The notes under the pieces: model-generated
What the model was told of the DNA's origin: nothing
Database searches by the model: none
Seen by the model: only the letters and a program-made list of their open reading frames with translations
Shown here: one piece after another, positions 34,897 through 43,887 of the stretch
Layout: each line of letters starts with the position of its first letter
Numbering within the stretch: position 1 is the stretch's first letter
Source of the DNA: Nocardioides glacieisoli
GTDB lineage: Bacteria > Actinomycetota > Actinomycetes > Propionibacteriales > Nocardioidaceae
Assembly (NCBI RefSeq): GCF_004137245.1
Contig: NZ_SDWS01000001.1
Span: 310,001 to 374,000 of the forward strand
DNA length: 64,000 nucleotides
Direction: 5' to 3'
Program-made: the position numbers and the translations under genes

Positions 34897-36576
34897 ATGA
34901 CCACACCCACTGGCAGCCTGAGCGGGACCCCGGTCGTGCCGGGCGTCGCAGCAGGCCCCGTCCTCCACGTCCGCGGCGAGGTCTCGCCCGACGCGATCGC
35001 ACGTTTCGGCGACGGCGACTTCGCTGACGCCGACGCAGCCCTGGCGGCGTACGACGACGCGGCGGGCGCGGTGGCCGACACGTTCACCAGCAAGGCGGCC
35101 TCGGCCCAGGGCGCAGCGGCCGAGGTGCTCACCGCCAGTGCCGGGCTCGCCCGTGACAAGGGCCTGCGCGGCGCGGTGAACAAGAACCTGCAGGCCGGGC
35201 AGGGTCCCGTCGCGGCCGTCCAGGGGGCGGTCGACCAGTTCGTCACGATCTTCACCACCATGGGCGGCCTGATGGCCGAGCGCGTCACCGACCTGCGCGA
35301 CATCGAGCGCCGCGTCGTCGCGCACCTCGTGGGCGAGCCGGCTCCCGGCGTCCCGACGCCGAGCGAGCCGTCGATCCTGGTGGCCGAGGACCTCGCGCCG
35401 AGCGACACCTCCGGCCTCGACCCGGCCCTGGTGACCGCGCTGGTCACCGAGCGCGGTGGCGCGACCAGCCACACCGCGATCATCGCCCGCCAGCTCGGCA
35501 TCCCGTGCGTCGTCGGCGCCGCCGGGATCATGGAGCTCGCGTCCGGCACCTTCGTCGTCGTCGACGGCGAGACCGGCACCATCGAGCTGGGTGCCGACCC
35601 CGACGAGGCCCGCTCGCGCGTCGAGGAGAGCCGACGCCTGCGTGAGGAGCTCGCGAGCTGGACGGGCCCGGCCGCCACGCTCGACGGCCTGCCGCTCAAG
35701 CTGCTCGCCAACGTCGCGGACGGCTCGTCCGCCGAGTCCGCGGGCGTCGAGCCCGTGCAGGGGGTCGGTCTGTTCCGCACCGAGCTCTGCTTCCTCGACC
35801 AGAAGAACGAGCCGACGGTCGAGGAGCAGGCCGACATCTACAGCGCCGTGCTCGCGCCGTACGCCGACGGGCGCTACGTCGTCGTCCGCACGCTCGACGC
35901 CGGCTCCGACAAGCCGATCGCGTTCGCCACGCACGAGGGCGAGGAGAATCCCGCACTCGGCGTGCGCGGCCTGCGACTGAGCTTCGACAACCCGGGCCTG
36001 ATGGACCGTCAGCTCGACGGCATCGCCGCGGCTGCGAAGAGCACCGGCACCGAGACGTGGGTGATGGCGCCGATGGTGGCCACCGTCGCCGAGGCCACCG
36101 ACTTCGCCGAGAAGGTCCGCGCCCGCGGCCTCAAGCCGGGCGTCATGGTGGAGATCCCGAGCGCCGCTCTGCTCGCGCACCGGATGCTCGAGGTGGTCGA
36201 CTTCCTCTCGATCGGCACCAACGACCTCACCCAGTACACGATGGCCGCCGACCGGATGGCGACCGACCTCGCCCACCTCACCGACCCCTGGCAGCCCGCC
36301 GTGCTCCAGCTGATCGCGATCACCGCCCACGCGGGCAAGGAGGCGGGCAAGCCCGTCGGGGTCTGCGGCGAGGCCGCCGCCGACCCCCTGCTCGCGACGG
36401 CGCTCATCGGGATGGGGATCTCGTCGCTCTCGATGGCCGCGCGCGCCGTACGCCCTGTCGGCGCCCAGCTCAGCCGCGTGTCGCTGGAGACGTGCGAGGC
36501 GGCCGCCGAGGCCGCCCTCGGCGCTCCCGACCCGATGGCCGCACGCGCCGCCGTGCGCGAGGTGCTGGGGCACTGA
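34897..36576 (+). CDS. ptsI: Phosphoenolpyruvate-protein phosphotransferase (enzyme I)
   Basis: 559 residues. The phospho-His192 lies in ERGGATSHTAIIARQLGIP. The PEP-binding TIM barrel includes GVGLFRTELCFLD, GSDKPIAF, NPALGVRGLR, IGTNDLTQYTMAADR and the catalytic Cys in GVCGEAAADP. It starts PTS phosphate flow, from PEP to HPr. It is divergent from fruR and followed 43 bases later by the dehydrogenase gene. The start ATG 34897 gives the usual N-terminus (SLSGTPVVPGVAAGPV). Confidence 0.97.
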   Translation: MTTPTGSLSGTPVVPGVAAGPVLHVRGEVSPDAIARFGDGDFADADAALAAYDDAAGAVADTFTSKAASAQGAAAEVLTASAGLARDKGLRGAVNKNLQAGQGPVAAVQGAVDQFVTIFTTMGGLMAERVTDLRDIERRVVAHLVGEPAPGVPTPSEPSILVAEDLAPSDTSGLDPALVTALVTERGGATSHTAIIARQLGIPCVVGAAGIMELASGTFVVVDGETGTIELGADPDEARSRVEESRRLREELASWTGPAATLDGLPLKLLANVADGSSAESAGVEPVQGVGLFRTELCFLDQKNEPTVEEQADIYSAVLAPYADGRYVVVRTLDAGSDKPIAFATHEGEENPALGVRGLRLSFDNPGLMDRQLDGIAAAAKSTGTETWVMAPMVATVAEATDFAEKVRARGLKPGVMVEIPSAALLAHRMLEVVDFLSIGTNDLTQYTMAADRMATDLAHLTDPWQPAVLQLIAITAHAGKEAGKPVGVCGEAAADPLLATALIGMGISSLSMAARAVRPVGAQLSRVSLETCEAAAEAALGAPDPMAARAAVREVLGH

Positions 36577-36619
36577 GCCCCGCGCCACCACATCCGTCCA
36601 ACTTCACATCGGAGGAACC

Positions 36620-38374
36620 ATGACATCAGCGTACGACCGCTACCGCGCGGCGGATTCCGAGCTTCCCGAGGGCGCCTGGACCTGGTACCTGCACGGCGCC
36701 GGCGAGGACAACATGGGGAAGGACGGCGCTCCCGAGCTGACCCCCGTCCCCAGCCCGGACGCCGACCACATGCTGGTGCGCATCGACAGCGTGGGCCTCT
36801 GCTTCTCCGACGTGAAGATCATGCGCCAGGGCGGCAGCCACCCGAAGCTCTACGACCGCGATCTGTCGAAGGAGCCCACCCGGCTCGGGCACGAGGTGAG
36901 CCTCACCGTCATCGAGGTCGGCGACAACCTCAAGGACCGCTACAGCGCCGGCCAGCGGCTGGCCGTGCAGCCCGACATCTACCAGGACGGCCGGAGCACC
37001 GCCTACGGCTACACCATCCCCGGCGGCCTGATCCAGTACCACCTCATGGGCGCCGAGATGCTCGAGACCGACGACGGCGCCTGCCTGCTGCCGCTGCCCG
37101 ACTCGATGGGGTACGCCGAGGGCTCCACGCTGGAGCCGTGGGGCTGCGTGATGGCTGCCTACACCCAGCGCCGCCGTCTCGAGCCCAAGCCGGGCGGGAC
37201 CATGTGGATCGTCGGGCGGCCCGGCGACGAGCGGGAGTACGCCTTCTCCTCCGGGCTGGATGCCCCGGCCACCATCGTGCTGACCGACGTGCCCGCCTCC
37301 GTGGTGTCGCTCGTGGACGGCGCCTCGGCCACCGTGGTCGTGCGCGACGGCATCGGCACCGACGACTACCAGGCGCTGGTGGACGAGCTGACCGATGGCG
37401 CCGGCTTCGACGACATCGTCATGCTCGACCCGCGGTCCGCGGCGACGGCGGGTGCTGTGGCCACCCACATCGCCCGGCGAGGCACCCTCAACATGGTGGG
37501 GGAGACCGCACTGGACGGCCTGGTGGACACCGACGTGGGCCGCCTGCACTACGACTACACCGCCTACCTCGGTGGTCGGGGCCCCGACATTGCCGCCTCC
37601 TACGGAGAGGCGCGCAACCGATGCGACCTCCGCTCGCGCGGCACCACGGTCTTCGTCGGCGCCGGTGGACCCATGGGGCTGATGCACGTCCAGCGGGCCA
37701 TCCAGCAGGCCGACGGCCCCAGGACGATCGTCGCCACCGAGGTGAGCGACGAGCGCCTGAAGAGCCTCGAGGACCGACTGGCCCACCTCGCGCAGGCCAA
37801 CGACTGCGAGCTGCTGACCTTCAACTCCCAGACCTCGGAGCAGTCCCTCCAAGACTTCGTCATGGGGATCACCGACGGCAAGGGGGCCGACGACGTGGTC
37901 GTCAGCGTCCCGATCGCCGAGGTGATGGCCGAGGCCGACACCCTGATGAACGCCGACGGCATGCTCGTCTTCTTCGCCGGCGTCCCCAACGGCACGCTGG
38001 CGCCGCTCAACCTCAGCGCGGTGTACCTGGCCAACGCCCAGTACACCGGGACGTCGGGCCTGACCATCCACGACCAGCAGCAGGTCGTGGACCTCGCGAT
38101 CCAGGGCGAGCTGTCCCCGGGCTCCATCGTGGGCGCGGTCGGCGGCATGCTCGCGGCCAAGGACGGCCTCCAGGCCCTCGTCGACGGCACCTACTCGGGC
38201 AAGGTCCTGATCTTCCCCCAGATCCACGACCTCCCGCTCATGGGCCTCGACGAGCTCAAGGACACGCTCCCGGACGTCGCGGCGCTGCTCGGGCCCGGAG
38301 ACACGTGGAACGACGAGGCGGAGAAGGCCTTCTTCGACGCTCAGTTGAGCAAGCAGCAGCCGGCCCACGGGTAA
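36620..38374 (+). CDS. Zinc-type alcohol dehydrogenase family protein with duplicated Rossmann region (putative polyol-phosphate dehydrogenase)
   Basis: 584 residues, against about 350-410 for usual MDR enzymes. The GroES-like N-terminus has zinc-site candidates Cys61 (GLCFSDVKIM) and His91-Glu92 (RLGHEVSLT), and STAYGYTIPGGLIQYHLMG. Then two nucleotide-binding regions follow. A degenerate one (about 195-330; IVGRPGDERE, then IARRGTLNMVGE) precedes a regular one (about 338-500; TTVFVGAGGPMGLMHV, then ATEVSDERLK). The layout resembles sorbose-1-phosphate reductase-like MDRs with an extra inserted domain. It lies between ptsI and the mannitol EII genes, where mannitol-1-phosphate dehydrogenase would be expected and is otherwise missing. 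The role is inferred from context. Good Shine-Dalgarno GGAGG. Confidence 0.8.
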   Translation: MTSAYDRYRAADSELPEGAWTWYLHGAGEDNMGKDGAPELTPVPSPDADHMLVRIDSVGLCFSDVKIMRQGGSHPKLYDRDLSKEPTRLGHEVSLTVIEVGDNLKDRYSAGQRLAVQPDIYQDGRSTAYGYTIPGGLIQYHLMGAEMLETDDGACLLPLPDSMGYAEGSTLEPWGCVMAAYTQRRRLEPKPGGTMWIVGRPGDEREYAFSSGLDAPATIVLTDVPASVVSLVDGASATVVVRDGIGTDDYQALVDELTDGAGFDDIVMLDPRSAATAGAVATHIARRGTLNMVGETALDGLVDTDVGRLHYDYTAYLGGRGPDIAASYGEARNRCDLRSRGTTVFVGAGGPMGLMHVQRAIQQADGPRTIVATEVSDERLKSLEDRLAHLAQANDCELLTFNSQTSEQSLQDFVMGITDGKGADDVVVSVPIAEVMAEADTLMNADGMLVFFAGVPNGTLAPLNLSAVYLANAQYTGTSGLTIHDQQQVVDLAIQGELSPGSIVGAVGGMLAAKDGLQALVDGTYSGKVLIFPQIHDLPLMGLDELKDTLPDVAALLGPGDTWNDEAEKAFFDAQLSKQQPAHG

Positions 38375-38384
38375 AACCACAGAG

Positions 38385-38407
38385 TCGGGCACGAATTCAT
38401 GCCCGGA
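38385..38407 (+). terminator. Small hairpin after dehydrogenase gene
   Basis: TCGGGCA / TGCCCGG arms around an eight-base AT-rich loop, 11 bases after the stop. Possible partial terminator between the dehydrogenase and mtlA. Confidence 0.4.
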
Positions 38408-38450
38408 TGCTTGGCAACAGCCCCGTTCGCGTGGTTTGATCCCCTCATCA

Positions 38451-38466
38451 TGTGATGGGGGTCACC
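38451..38466. promoter_or_regulatory. CRP-like site upstream of mtlA
   Basis: TGTGA-N6-TCACC, close to the CRP/GlxR consensus TGTGA-N6-TCACA, 26 bases before the mtlA ATG. A possible promoter precedes it (TTGGCA at 38411-38416, 18 bases, TTTGAT at 38435-38440), which would put the site downstream of the start point, favouring repression. Confidence 0.45.
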
Positions 38467-38491
38467 CCACGTTCAACTGGAGGACATCAGC

Positions 38492-40012
38492 ATGGCGACC
38501 ACAGTCTCCAACCCCTCTGCCGGCTCGGGGGCACGCGTCCGCGTGCAGAAGTTCGGCACGTTTCTCTCCAACATGGTCCTGCCCAACATCGCCGCGTTCA
38601 TCGCGTGGGGCCTGATCACCGCGCTGTTCATCGAGAACGGATGGCTCAACCTGGGCGGTGGCGACAACGCCTGGCTCAGCCCCGACAGCTGGGTCGCCGA
38701 GTTCGGCGGCTGGGGCAACTCCGAGAGCGGCGGCGTCGTGGGTGTGATGATCACCTACTTGCTGCCGCTCCTCATCGGCTACACCGGTGGCCGGATGACC
38801 TACGACAACAGCATCCGCGGCGGCGTCGTCGGCGCCATCGCCACCATGGGCGCCATCGCGGCTGCCGGCGTCCCGATGTTCCTGGGCGCGATGGTCATGG
38901 GCCCGCTCGGCGGCTGGTCGATGAAGAAGCTCGACGCGATGTGGTCGCACAAGATCCGGCCCGGCTTCGAGATGCTGGTCAACAACTACTCAGCCGGCAT
39001 CTGGGGCATGTTCCTGGCCATCGTCGGCTTCGTGGTGGCGGGTCCGTTCGTGGAGTGGTTCAGCGCTCGGGCGGGCGAGGTGATCGACTTCCTCGTCGAG
39101 AACTCCCTCCTCCCGCTGACCTCGGTGTTCATTGAGCCGGCCAAGGTCCTCTTCCTCAACAACGCGATCAACCAGGGCGTCCTGACCCCGCTCGGCCTGA
39201 CCGAGGCCAGCGAGAACGGCAAGTCCATCCTGTTCCTGCTGGAGGCCAACCCGGCCGCCGGCGCAGGCCTGCTCCTGGCGTTCATGATGTTCGGCAAGGG
39301 TGCGGCGAAGGCGTCGGCTCCCGGCGCGCTGCTCATCCACTTCGTCGGCGGCATCCACGAGATCTACTTCCCCTACGTGCTGATGAAGCCCAAGCTCATT
39401 CTCGCGATGATCGCGGGAGGGATGGCGCAGATCTCGATCAACCTCCTCTTCGACTCCGGCCTGCAGGCTCCTGCAGCACCGGGCTCGATCATCGCGGTGC
39501 TGATCAACACCCCGGGAGGCAGCTTCATCGGTGTCATCCTGTCCGTCATCGGCGGTGCGGCGGCTTCCTTCACCGTCGCGGCCCTGCTGCTCAAGACCGA
39601 CAAGGCGGACGACGAGGGCGACCTCGCCGGCGCCGCCGCGAGCATGGAGACGATGAAGGGCAAGAAGTCCTCGGTCACCGGCACCCTGACCGGTGCCACG
39701 GCGACGGCCACGCGCGAGATCCGCAACATCGTCTTCGCGTGTGACGCCGGGATGGGTTCCTCGGCCATGGGTGCCTCGGTGCTCCGCAAGAAGATCCAGG
39801 CCGCCGGTCACCCGGAGGTCACGGTGGTCAACAAGGCGATCTCGGACCTGAGCGACGACGTGGACCTGGTGGTCACCCACCAGGACCTCACCGATCGAGC
39901 CCGTGAGAAGACCCCGTCCGCCGTGCACGTCTCGGTCGACAACTTCATGGGCAGCCCCAGGTACGACGAGATCGTCGAGATGGTCGAGCAGAACAACTCG
40001 TCCACCTCGTAG
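38492..40012 (+). CDS. mtlA: PTS mannitol transporter subunit EIICB
   Basis: 506 residues. The EIIC membrane part opens VQKFGTFLSNMVLPNIAAF and contains GGRMTYDNSIRGGVVGAIA and the conserved HFVGGIHEIYFPYVLMKP (GIHE motif of the glucitol/mannitol EIIC class). EIIB begins near residue 410 with the phospho-Cys in IVFACDAGMGSSAMGAS. The EIIA domain fused in E. coli MtlA is absent here and is encoded by the next gene. It imports mannitol as mannitol 1-phosphate. Strong Shine-Dalgarno (TGGAGGA). Confidence 0.95.
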   Translation: MATTVSNPSAGSGARVRVQKFGTFLSNMVLPNIAAFIAWGLITALFIENGWLNLGGGDNAWLSPDSWVAEFGGWGNSESGGVVGVMITYLLPLLIGYTGGRMTYDNSIRGGVVGAIATMGAIAAAGVPMFLGAMVMGPLGGWSMKKLDAMWSHKIRPGFEMLVNNYSAGIWGMFLAIVGFVVAGPFVEWFSARAGEVIDFLVENSLLPLTSVFIEPAKVLFLNNAINQGVLTPLGLTEASENGKSILFLLEANPAAGAGLLLAFMMFGKGAAKASAPGALLIHFVGGIHEIYFPYVLMKPKLILAMIAGGMAQISINLLFDSGLQAPAAPGSIIAVLINTPGGSFIGVILSVIGGAAASFTVAALLLKTDKADDEGDLAGAAASMETMKGKKSSVTGTLTGATATATREIRNIVFACDAGMGSSAMGASVLRKKIQAAGHPEVTVVNKAISDLSDDVDLVVTHQDLTDRAREKTPSAVHVSVDNFMGSPRYDEIVEMVEQNNSSTS

Positions 40013-40036
40013 CACGACGGCCGGTCACCCCCTGAG

Positions 40037-40065
40037 CCCGGCCCTCCGCGGTGCGGAGGGCCGGG
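40037..40065 (+). terminator. Hairpin between mtlA and mtlF
   Basis: Perfect 13-base arms CCCGGCCCTCCGC / GCGGAGGGCCGGG with a GGT loop, 24 bases after the mtlA stop. No T-run. It probably sets the ratio of EIICB to EIIA by partial termination or 3'-end protection. Confidence 0.6.
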
Positions 40066-40123
40066 TCCGGCCGTTGGGGTACACAGAAGACATGACACCT
40101 ACAGCGACAGGAAGAGGCACCAG

Positions 40124-40558
40124 ATGAGCGACGTACTGAGCCGGGAGTCCATCGTCCTCGGCGGTCAGGCCACGGACCGTGACGGGGCCATCGCCGAGGC
40201 CGGCCGCCTGCTGGTCGCGAGCGGTGCCGTCGACGAGGCGTACGTCGACGCCATGCACGAGCGCGAGACCTCGGTCTCCACCTTCATGGGCAACGGCCTG
40301 GCGATCCCGCACGGCACCAACGAGGCCAAGGCCCTGATCCGCCAGACGGCCATCTCGTTCATCCGCTACGACGAGCCGATCGACTGGAAGGGCAGCCCCG
40401 CGAAGTATGTCGTCGGCATCGCCGGCGCGGGCGACGACCACCTCACGGTGCTCCAGGCGCTCGCCGGTGCGTTCACCGACGACGACAGCATCGCCAGGCT
40501 CGACGCGGCGCAGAGGCCGGACGACGTGCTCGCCGTCCTGGGCGACGTCAGCACCTGA
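40124..40558 (+). CDS. mtlF: PTS mannitol transporter subunit EIIA
   Basis: 144 residues. The phospho-His63 lies in GNGLAIPHGTNEAK, characteristic of mannitol/fructose-class EIIA. It accepts phosphate from HPr and gives it to the EIIB Cys of MtlA. Length and motifs are those of free-standing Gram-positive MtlF. The ATG has GGAAG upstream. A strong hairpin follows the stop. Confidence 0.95.
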   Translation: MSDVLSRESIVLGGQATDRDGAIAEAGRLLVASGAVDEAYVDAMHERETSVSTFMGNGLAIPHGTNEAKALIRQTAISFIRYDEPIDWKGSPAKYVVGIAGAGDDHLTVLQALAGAFTDDDSIARLDAAQRPDDVLAVLGDVST

Positions 40559-40568
40559 CCCTCGACCA

Positions 40569-40608
40569 CACAGGAGCCCCCGCCAGCTGTCCGGCGGGGG
40601 CTCCTGTG
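40569..40608. terminator. Bidirectional terminator between mtlF and tauD-like gene
   Basis: Perfect 16-base arms CACAGGAGCCCCCGCC / GGCGGGGGCTCCTGTG around an eight-base loop. It fills the 58 bases between the convergent stops at 40558 and 40617. Confidence 0.8.
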
Positions 40609-40616
40609 CGTGCGGG

Positions 40617-41558
40617 TCAGCTGATCAGCGCGTCCAGGTTCGTGTAGGCGGACGAGTCCCCGACGAGCACCTCGCTGGGCCGGCCGTCGACCGACACCGG
40701 GACGTCGCCCGCGACGGTGATCCGGCGCACCTCGCGCGGCTCCTCGCCGAAGTCCGCGACGGCGTAGTGCTGGGTGGCGCGGTTGTCCCAGATCGCCACG
40801 TCGCCCTGCTGCCAGGTCCAGCGGATCGTGTTCTCGAGCCGGGTGACCCGGTTCTGCAGCAGGTTGAAGAGGGTGCTCGACTCCCGCTGGTTGAAGCCGA
40901 CGAACTCCTTCACGAAGTGCCCCAGCAGCAGCGACCGCTCGCCGGTCTCGGGGTGCACGCGGACCACGGGGTGCTTCGTCTCGTAGGAGGTCGAGCGGAA
41001 CTGTGCCCGGCGCCGCACGGCGACCTCGTCGTCGTGGTCCTCGCTCTCGTCCCGGTCGGCGTAGTCGTAGGCGTTGGTGTGCACCGCCCAGAGGTTGTCG
41101 ACCAGGGCCTTGAGCGCCTCGGGCAGGCGCTCGTAGGCGTCCGCCGTGTTGGCCCACACGGTGTTGCCGCCGTAGGGCGGGATCGTGACGCCCCGCAGGA
41201 TGCTGAACGCCGGCACCCGGTCGACGAACGTCACGTCGGTGTGCCAGCTGTTGGCCGCCATTCCCTTGTTGGCCGTCAGGGTCCAGACCCGCTCACTCCC
41301 GGTGTTGACGGTCGGGTGCGCGGTGGTGAGGGTGCCGAGCCGCTCGGCCAACGCGATGTGCGCCTGGTCGTCGAGGTGGTCCTGGCCGCGGAAGAACACG
41401 ACCTTGTGCTGCAGGATCGCGGCGCGGATCCGCGCCACGTCGGCGTCGTCGAGGTCTCCGGTGAGTCGTACGCCGTCGATACGGGCGCCGATCCGGCCAC
41501 CGATCCGGTGCACCTCGAGGTCGGTGCGGGCGGGCTGCTGGTCGAGCTGGAGCGTCAT
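40617..41558 (-). CDS. TauD/TfdA-family Fe(II)/2-oxoglutarate dioxygenase
   Basis: 313 residues. Iron ligands are His106 and Asp108 in SWHTDVTF, and the distal His in [14 protein letters not shown]. The 2-oxoglutarate Arg is probably in [12 protein letters not shown]. The family uses 2-oxoglutarate and oxygen to hydroxylate taurine, alkyl sulfates, phenoxyacetates or related compounds; the sequence does not decide which. It is monocistronic, with no sulfonate transporter nearby. A 25-bp palindrome lies upstream of its start. The Shine-Dalgarno AGGGAG supports ATG 41558. Confidence 0.9.
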   Translation of the reverse strand: MTLQLDQQPARTDLEVHRIGGRIGARIDGVRLTGDLDDADVARIRAAILQHKVVFFRGQDHLDDQAHIALAERLGTLTTAHPTVNTGSERVWTLTANKGMAANSWHTDVTFVDRVPAFSILRGVTIPPYGGNTVWANTADAYERLPEALKALVDNLWAVHTNAYDYADRDESEDHDDEVAVRRRAQFRSTSYETKHPVVRVHPETGERSLLLGHFVKEFVGFNQRESSTLFNLLQNRVTRLENTIRWTWQQGDVAIWDNRATQHYAVADFGEEPREVRRITVAGDVPVSVDGRPSEVLVGDSSAYTNLDALIS

Positions 41559-41584
41559 GGCGTCTCCCTGTCCTGGGCTGGCTG

Positions 41585-41609
41585 AATGTCTAGCGTCTGA
41601 CTAGACATT
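41585..41609. promoter_or_regulatory. 25-bp palindromic operator of tauD-like gene
   Basis: Perfect nine-base arms AATGTCTAG / CTAGACATT with a seven-base centre, 27 bases upstream of the gene start. The GTCTAG...CTAGAC core suits a GntR- or TetR-type dimer. No regulator gene is adjacent. Confidence 0.65.
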
Positions 41610-41667
41610 GAACGCGCCAGCGGGCCGCGATCCCAGGGTCGACGTGCGGGGTTCGCCCTGTCGGGCG

Positions 41668-43773
41668 TCAGGCAGGAGTGACCGCGACCGGTACGCCGTT
41701 GAGGGCGGCGTTGCCCGACACGTCGAGCAGCTCGGGGTCGGTGAGGTCGTTGATCGAGACACCTGGGACCTCGCGGCTGCGGGTCATCAGGACGCCTTCC
41801 CTGGCGTGCCCGTAGCCGTGGGGGAGTGACACCACGCCGGGCATCAGGTCGTCCGAGGCGGCCACCTCGACCTCGACGGAGCCGATCCGGGACGTGACGC
41901 GCACCAGGGCGCCGTCGGCGAGGTCACGGTGGGCGAGGTCGTCAGGGTTCATCAGCAGCTGGTGGCGCGGGCGGCCCCGGGTCAGCCGCTCGGAGTTGTG
42001 CATCCAGGAGTTGCAGTCCTGCTTGTGGCGCCGGCCGATCAGCAGCAGCTCGTCACCGGTCGGCACGTCGACGGCGGCGAGCCGGGCGACATCGGCCACC
42101 ACGAGCGCCGGCGCCAGGTCGAGGCGCTTGCCCTTCGAGGGCAGCCGGGCGGGCAGCTGGCCGCCGCGGAGCGGGCCGAGGTCGATCCCGGCCGGGCGGG
42201 CACGCAGCTTCTTCATCGTCACCCCGCTCGAGCCGCGCCGCAGCAGCTGGGTGATGAGGAAGGTCGGGCTCGCGGTGAGCCGTGCCCGCTGGACCAGGCG
42301 CTTCTTGAGTGGCGCCTTCCGCTCCAGCCGCGCGGTCGTGCGCAGGGTGATCTCGCGGAAGATCTGCCAGTCATGGCGCTGGTCGGCGTCCTTCTCGAAG
42401 ACCGCGGGCGTGAACCGGGCGGTGTCGCGCACGGCCAGCAGGTGGAACACCAGGTCGTAGTGGTCGCGCTCGAGCGCCGTCGTCGGCGGCAGGATCACGT
42501 CGGCGTGACGGGTGGTCTCGTTGACGTAGATGTCGACGGCCGCCATGAAGTCCAGGCCGCGCAGCGCGCCGTCGAGCCGCGACCCGTCGGGCGTCGAGAG
42601 GACCGGGTTGCCGGCGACGGTCAGCATCGCGCGCACCTGCCCCTCGCCGGGCGTCTCGATCTCCTCGCGCAGGGCGGACACCGGCAGCTCGCCCGCGGTC
42701 TCCGGGAGGCCGCGCACCCGTGAGCGCCACGCGTAGTGGTGGCCGCGCCCGATGAGCCCGGTGCCGACGGCATCGATCGCCGGGGAGGTGAACATCGCCC
42801 CGCCGGCCCGGTCGAGGTTGCCGCTGAGGACGTTGAGGCAGTTCACCGCCCACTGGCACACGGTGCCCCACGGCCCGGCGGACACGCCGATCCGGCTGTA
42901 GACCACACCGGCGTCGGCGGCGACCAGCTCACGTGTGAGTCGACGGATCTCCTCGGCGGGCAGCCCGCTCATCGCCTCGGCGCGCTCGGGGGTGAAGTCG
43001 GCGACGAGGTCGACCACCGTCGCCAGCCCGTCGACGTACGACGCCACCTCGGGGCAGCCCTCGGTCACCAGGACGTGGAGCATCGCCAGCAGCACCCAGG
43101 CGTCGGTGCCGGGACGGACGAAGTGGTGCTCGTCGGCGATCTTCGCGGTCTCGGTGCGCCGCGGGTCGAGCACGACCATCCGCCCGCCGCGGGCCTTGAG
43201 CTCGCGGGCCCGGTTCGGGAAGTCGGGGACCGTCATGAGCGATCCGTTGGACGCCATCGGGTTCGCCCCGATCACCAGGAACCACGACGTGCGGTCGATG
43301 TCGGGGATCGGCAGGAAGAGCTGGTGGCCGAACATCAGGTGCGCGACCAGCTGGTGGGGGAGCTGGTCGACCGAGGTGGCGGAGTAGCGGTTCTTCGTGC
43401 GGAACGACTTGAACATCGCGGTGCCGTGGGTCATCGAGCCGAGGCTGTGGGCGTTGGGGTTGCCGAGGTAGACGCCGAGCGCGTCGTCGCCGTGCTCGTT
43501 GATGACGCGGGCCAGGTTGTCCGCGACCAGGTCGAAGGCCTCGTCCCAGCCGATCTCCTCCCAACCCCCGTGGACCCGTCTCACCGGACGCTTCAACCGG
43601 TCGGGGTCGGCGTACACGTCCGCGATGGCGACGCCCTTGGGGCAGATGTGGCCGCGCGACAGCGGGTCGGCGTCGTTCCCCCGCACGCCGATGACCTCGC
43701 GCCCCTCGATCGTGAGCTCGAGCCCGCAGATCGCCTCGCACAGGTTGCACACACCGATCCGCTTCTCAGCCAT
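41668..43773 (-). CDS. Molybdopterin-dependent oxidoreductase (formate dehydrogenase/BisC-like large subunit)
   Basis: 701 residues. The N-terminal 4Fe-4S motif is Cys9, Cys12, Cys16, Cys44 (CNLCEAIC...GHICPKG). MGD-binding segments follow: WFLVIGANPMASNG, VVLDPRRTETA and the C-terminal MNPDDLAHRDLADGALVRV domain. At the metal-ligand position, where formate dehydrogenases have Sec/Cys, the sequence reads RYSATSVDQ (residues 129-137), so the ligand may be Ser, as in DMSO-reductase-type enzymes. There is no Tat signal, so it is cytoplasmic. No FdhD or electron-transfer subunit is in the window. Substrate unknown. Confidence 0.88.
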   Translation of the reverse strand: MAEKRIGVCNLCEAICGLELTIEGREVIGVRGNDADPLSRGHICPKGVAIADVYADPDRLKRPVRRVHGGWEEIGWDEAFDLVADNLARVINEHGDDALGVYLGNPNAHSLGSMTHGTAMFKSFRTKNRYSATSVDQLPHQLVAHLMFGHQLFLPIPDIDRTSWFLVIGANPMASNGSLMTVPDFPNRARELKARGGRMVVLDPRRTETAKIADEHHFVRPGTDAWVLLAMLHVLVTEGCPEVASYVDGLATVVDLVADFTPERAEAMSGLPAEEIRRLTRELVAADAGVVYSRIGVSAGPWGTVCQWAVNCLNVLSGNLDRAGGAMFTSPAIDAVGTGLIGRGHHYAWRSRVRGLPETAGELPVSALREEIETPGEGQVRAMLTVAGNPVLSTPDGSRLDGALRGLDFMAAVDIYVNETTRHADVILPPTTALERDHYDLVFHLLAVRDTARFTPAVFEKDADQRHDWQIFREITLRTTARLERKAPLKKRLVQRARLTASPTFLITQLLRRGSSGVTMKKLRARPAGIDLGPLRGGQLPARLPSKGKRLDLAPALVVADVARLAAVDVPTGDELLLIGRRHKQDCNSWMHNSERLTRGRPRHQLLMNPDDLAHRDLADGALVRVTSRIGSVEVEVAASDDLMPGVVSLPHGYGHAREGVLMTRSREVPGVSINDLTDPELLDVSGNAALNGVPVAVTPA

Positions 43774-43887
43774 GGGCCGATCGTCGCACGCCGCACCCGG
43801 GGGGAGGGTGACAGCGGACGGCGGAGCGGACAGACTCACCCCGCCCACCCGGTCACGGGTCGGCACCCCAACAGAATGGAGACCGTC

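Noticed and set aside
41668..43773. Possible selenocysteine in the molybdopterin enzyme
   Set aside because: The coding frame is open from start to stop with no in-frame TGA, and no SECIS-like hairpin is needed.
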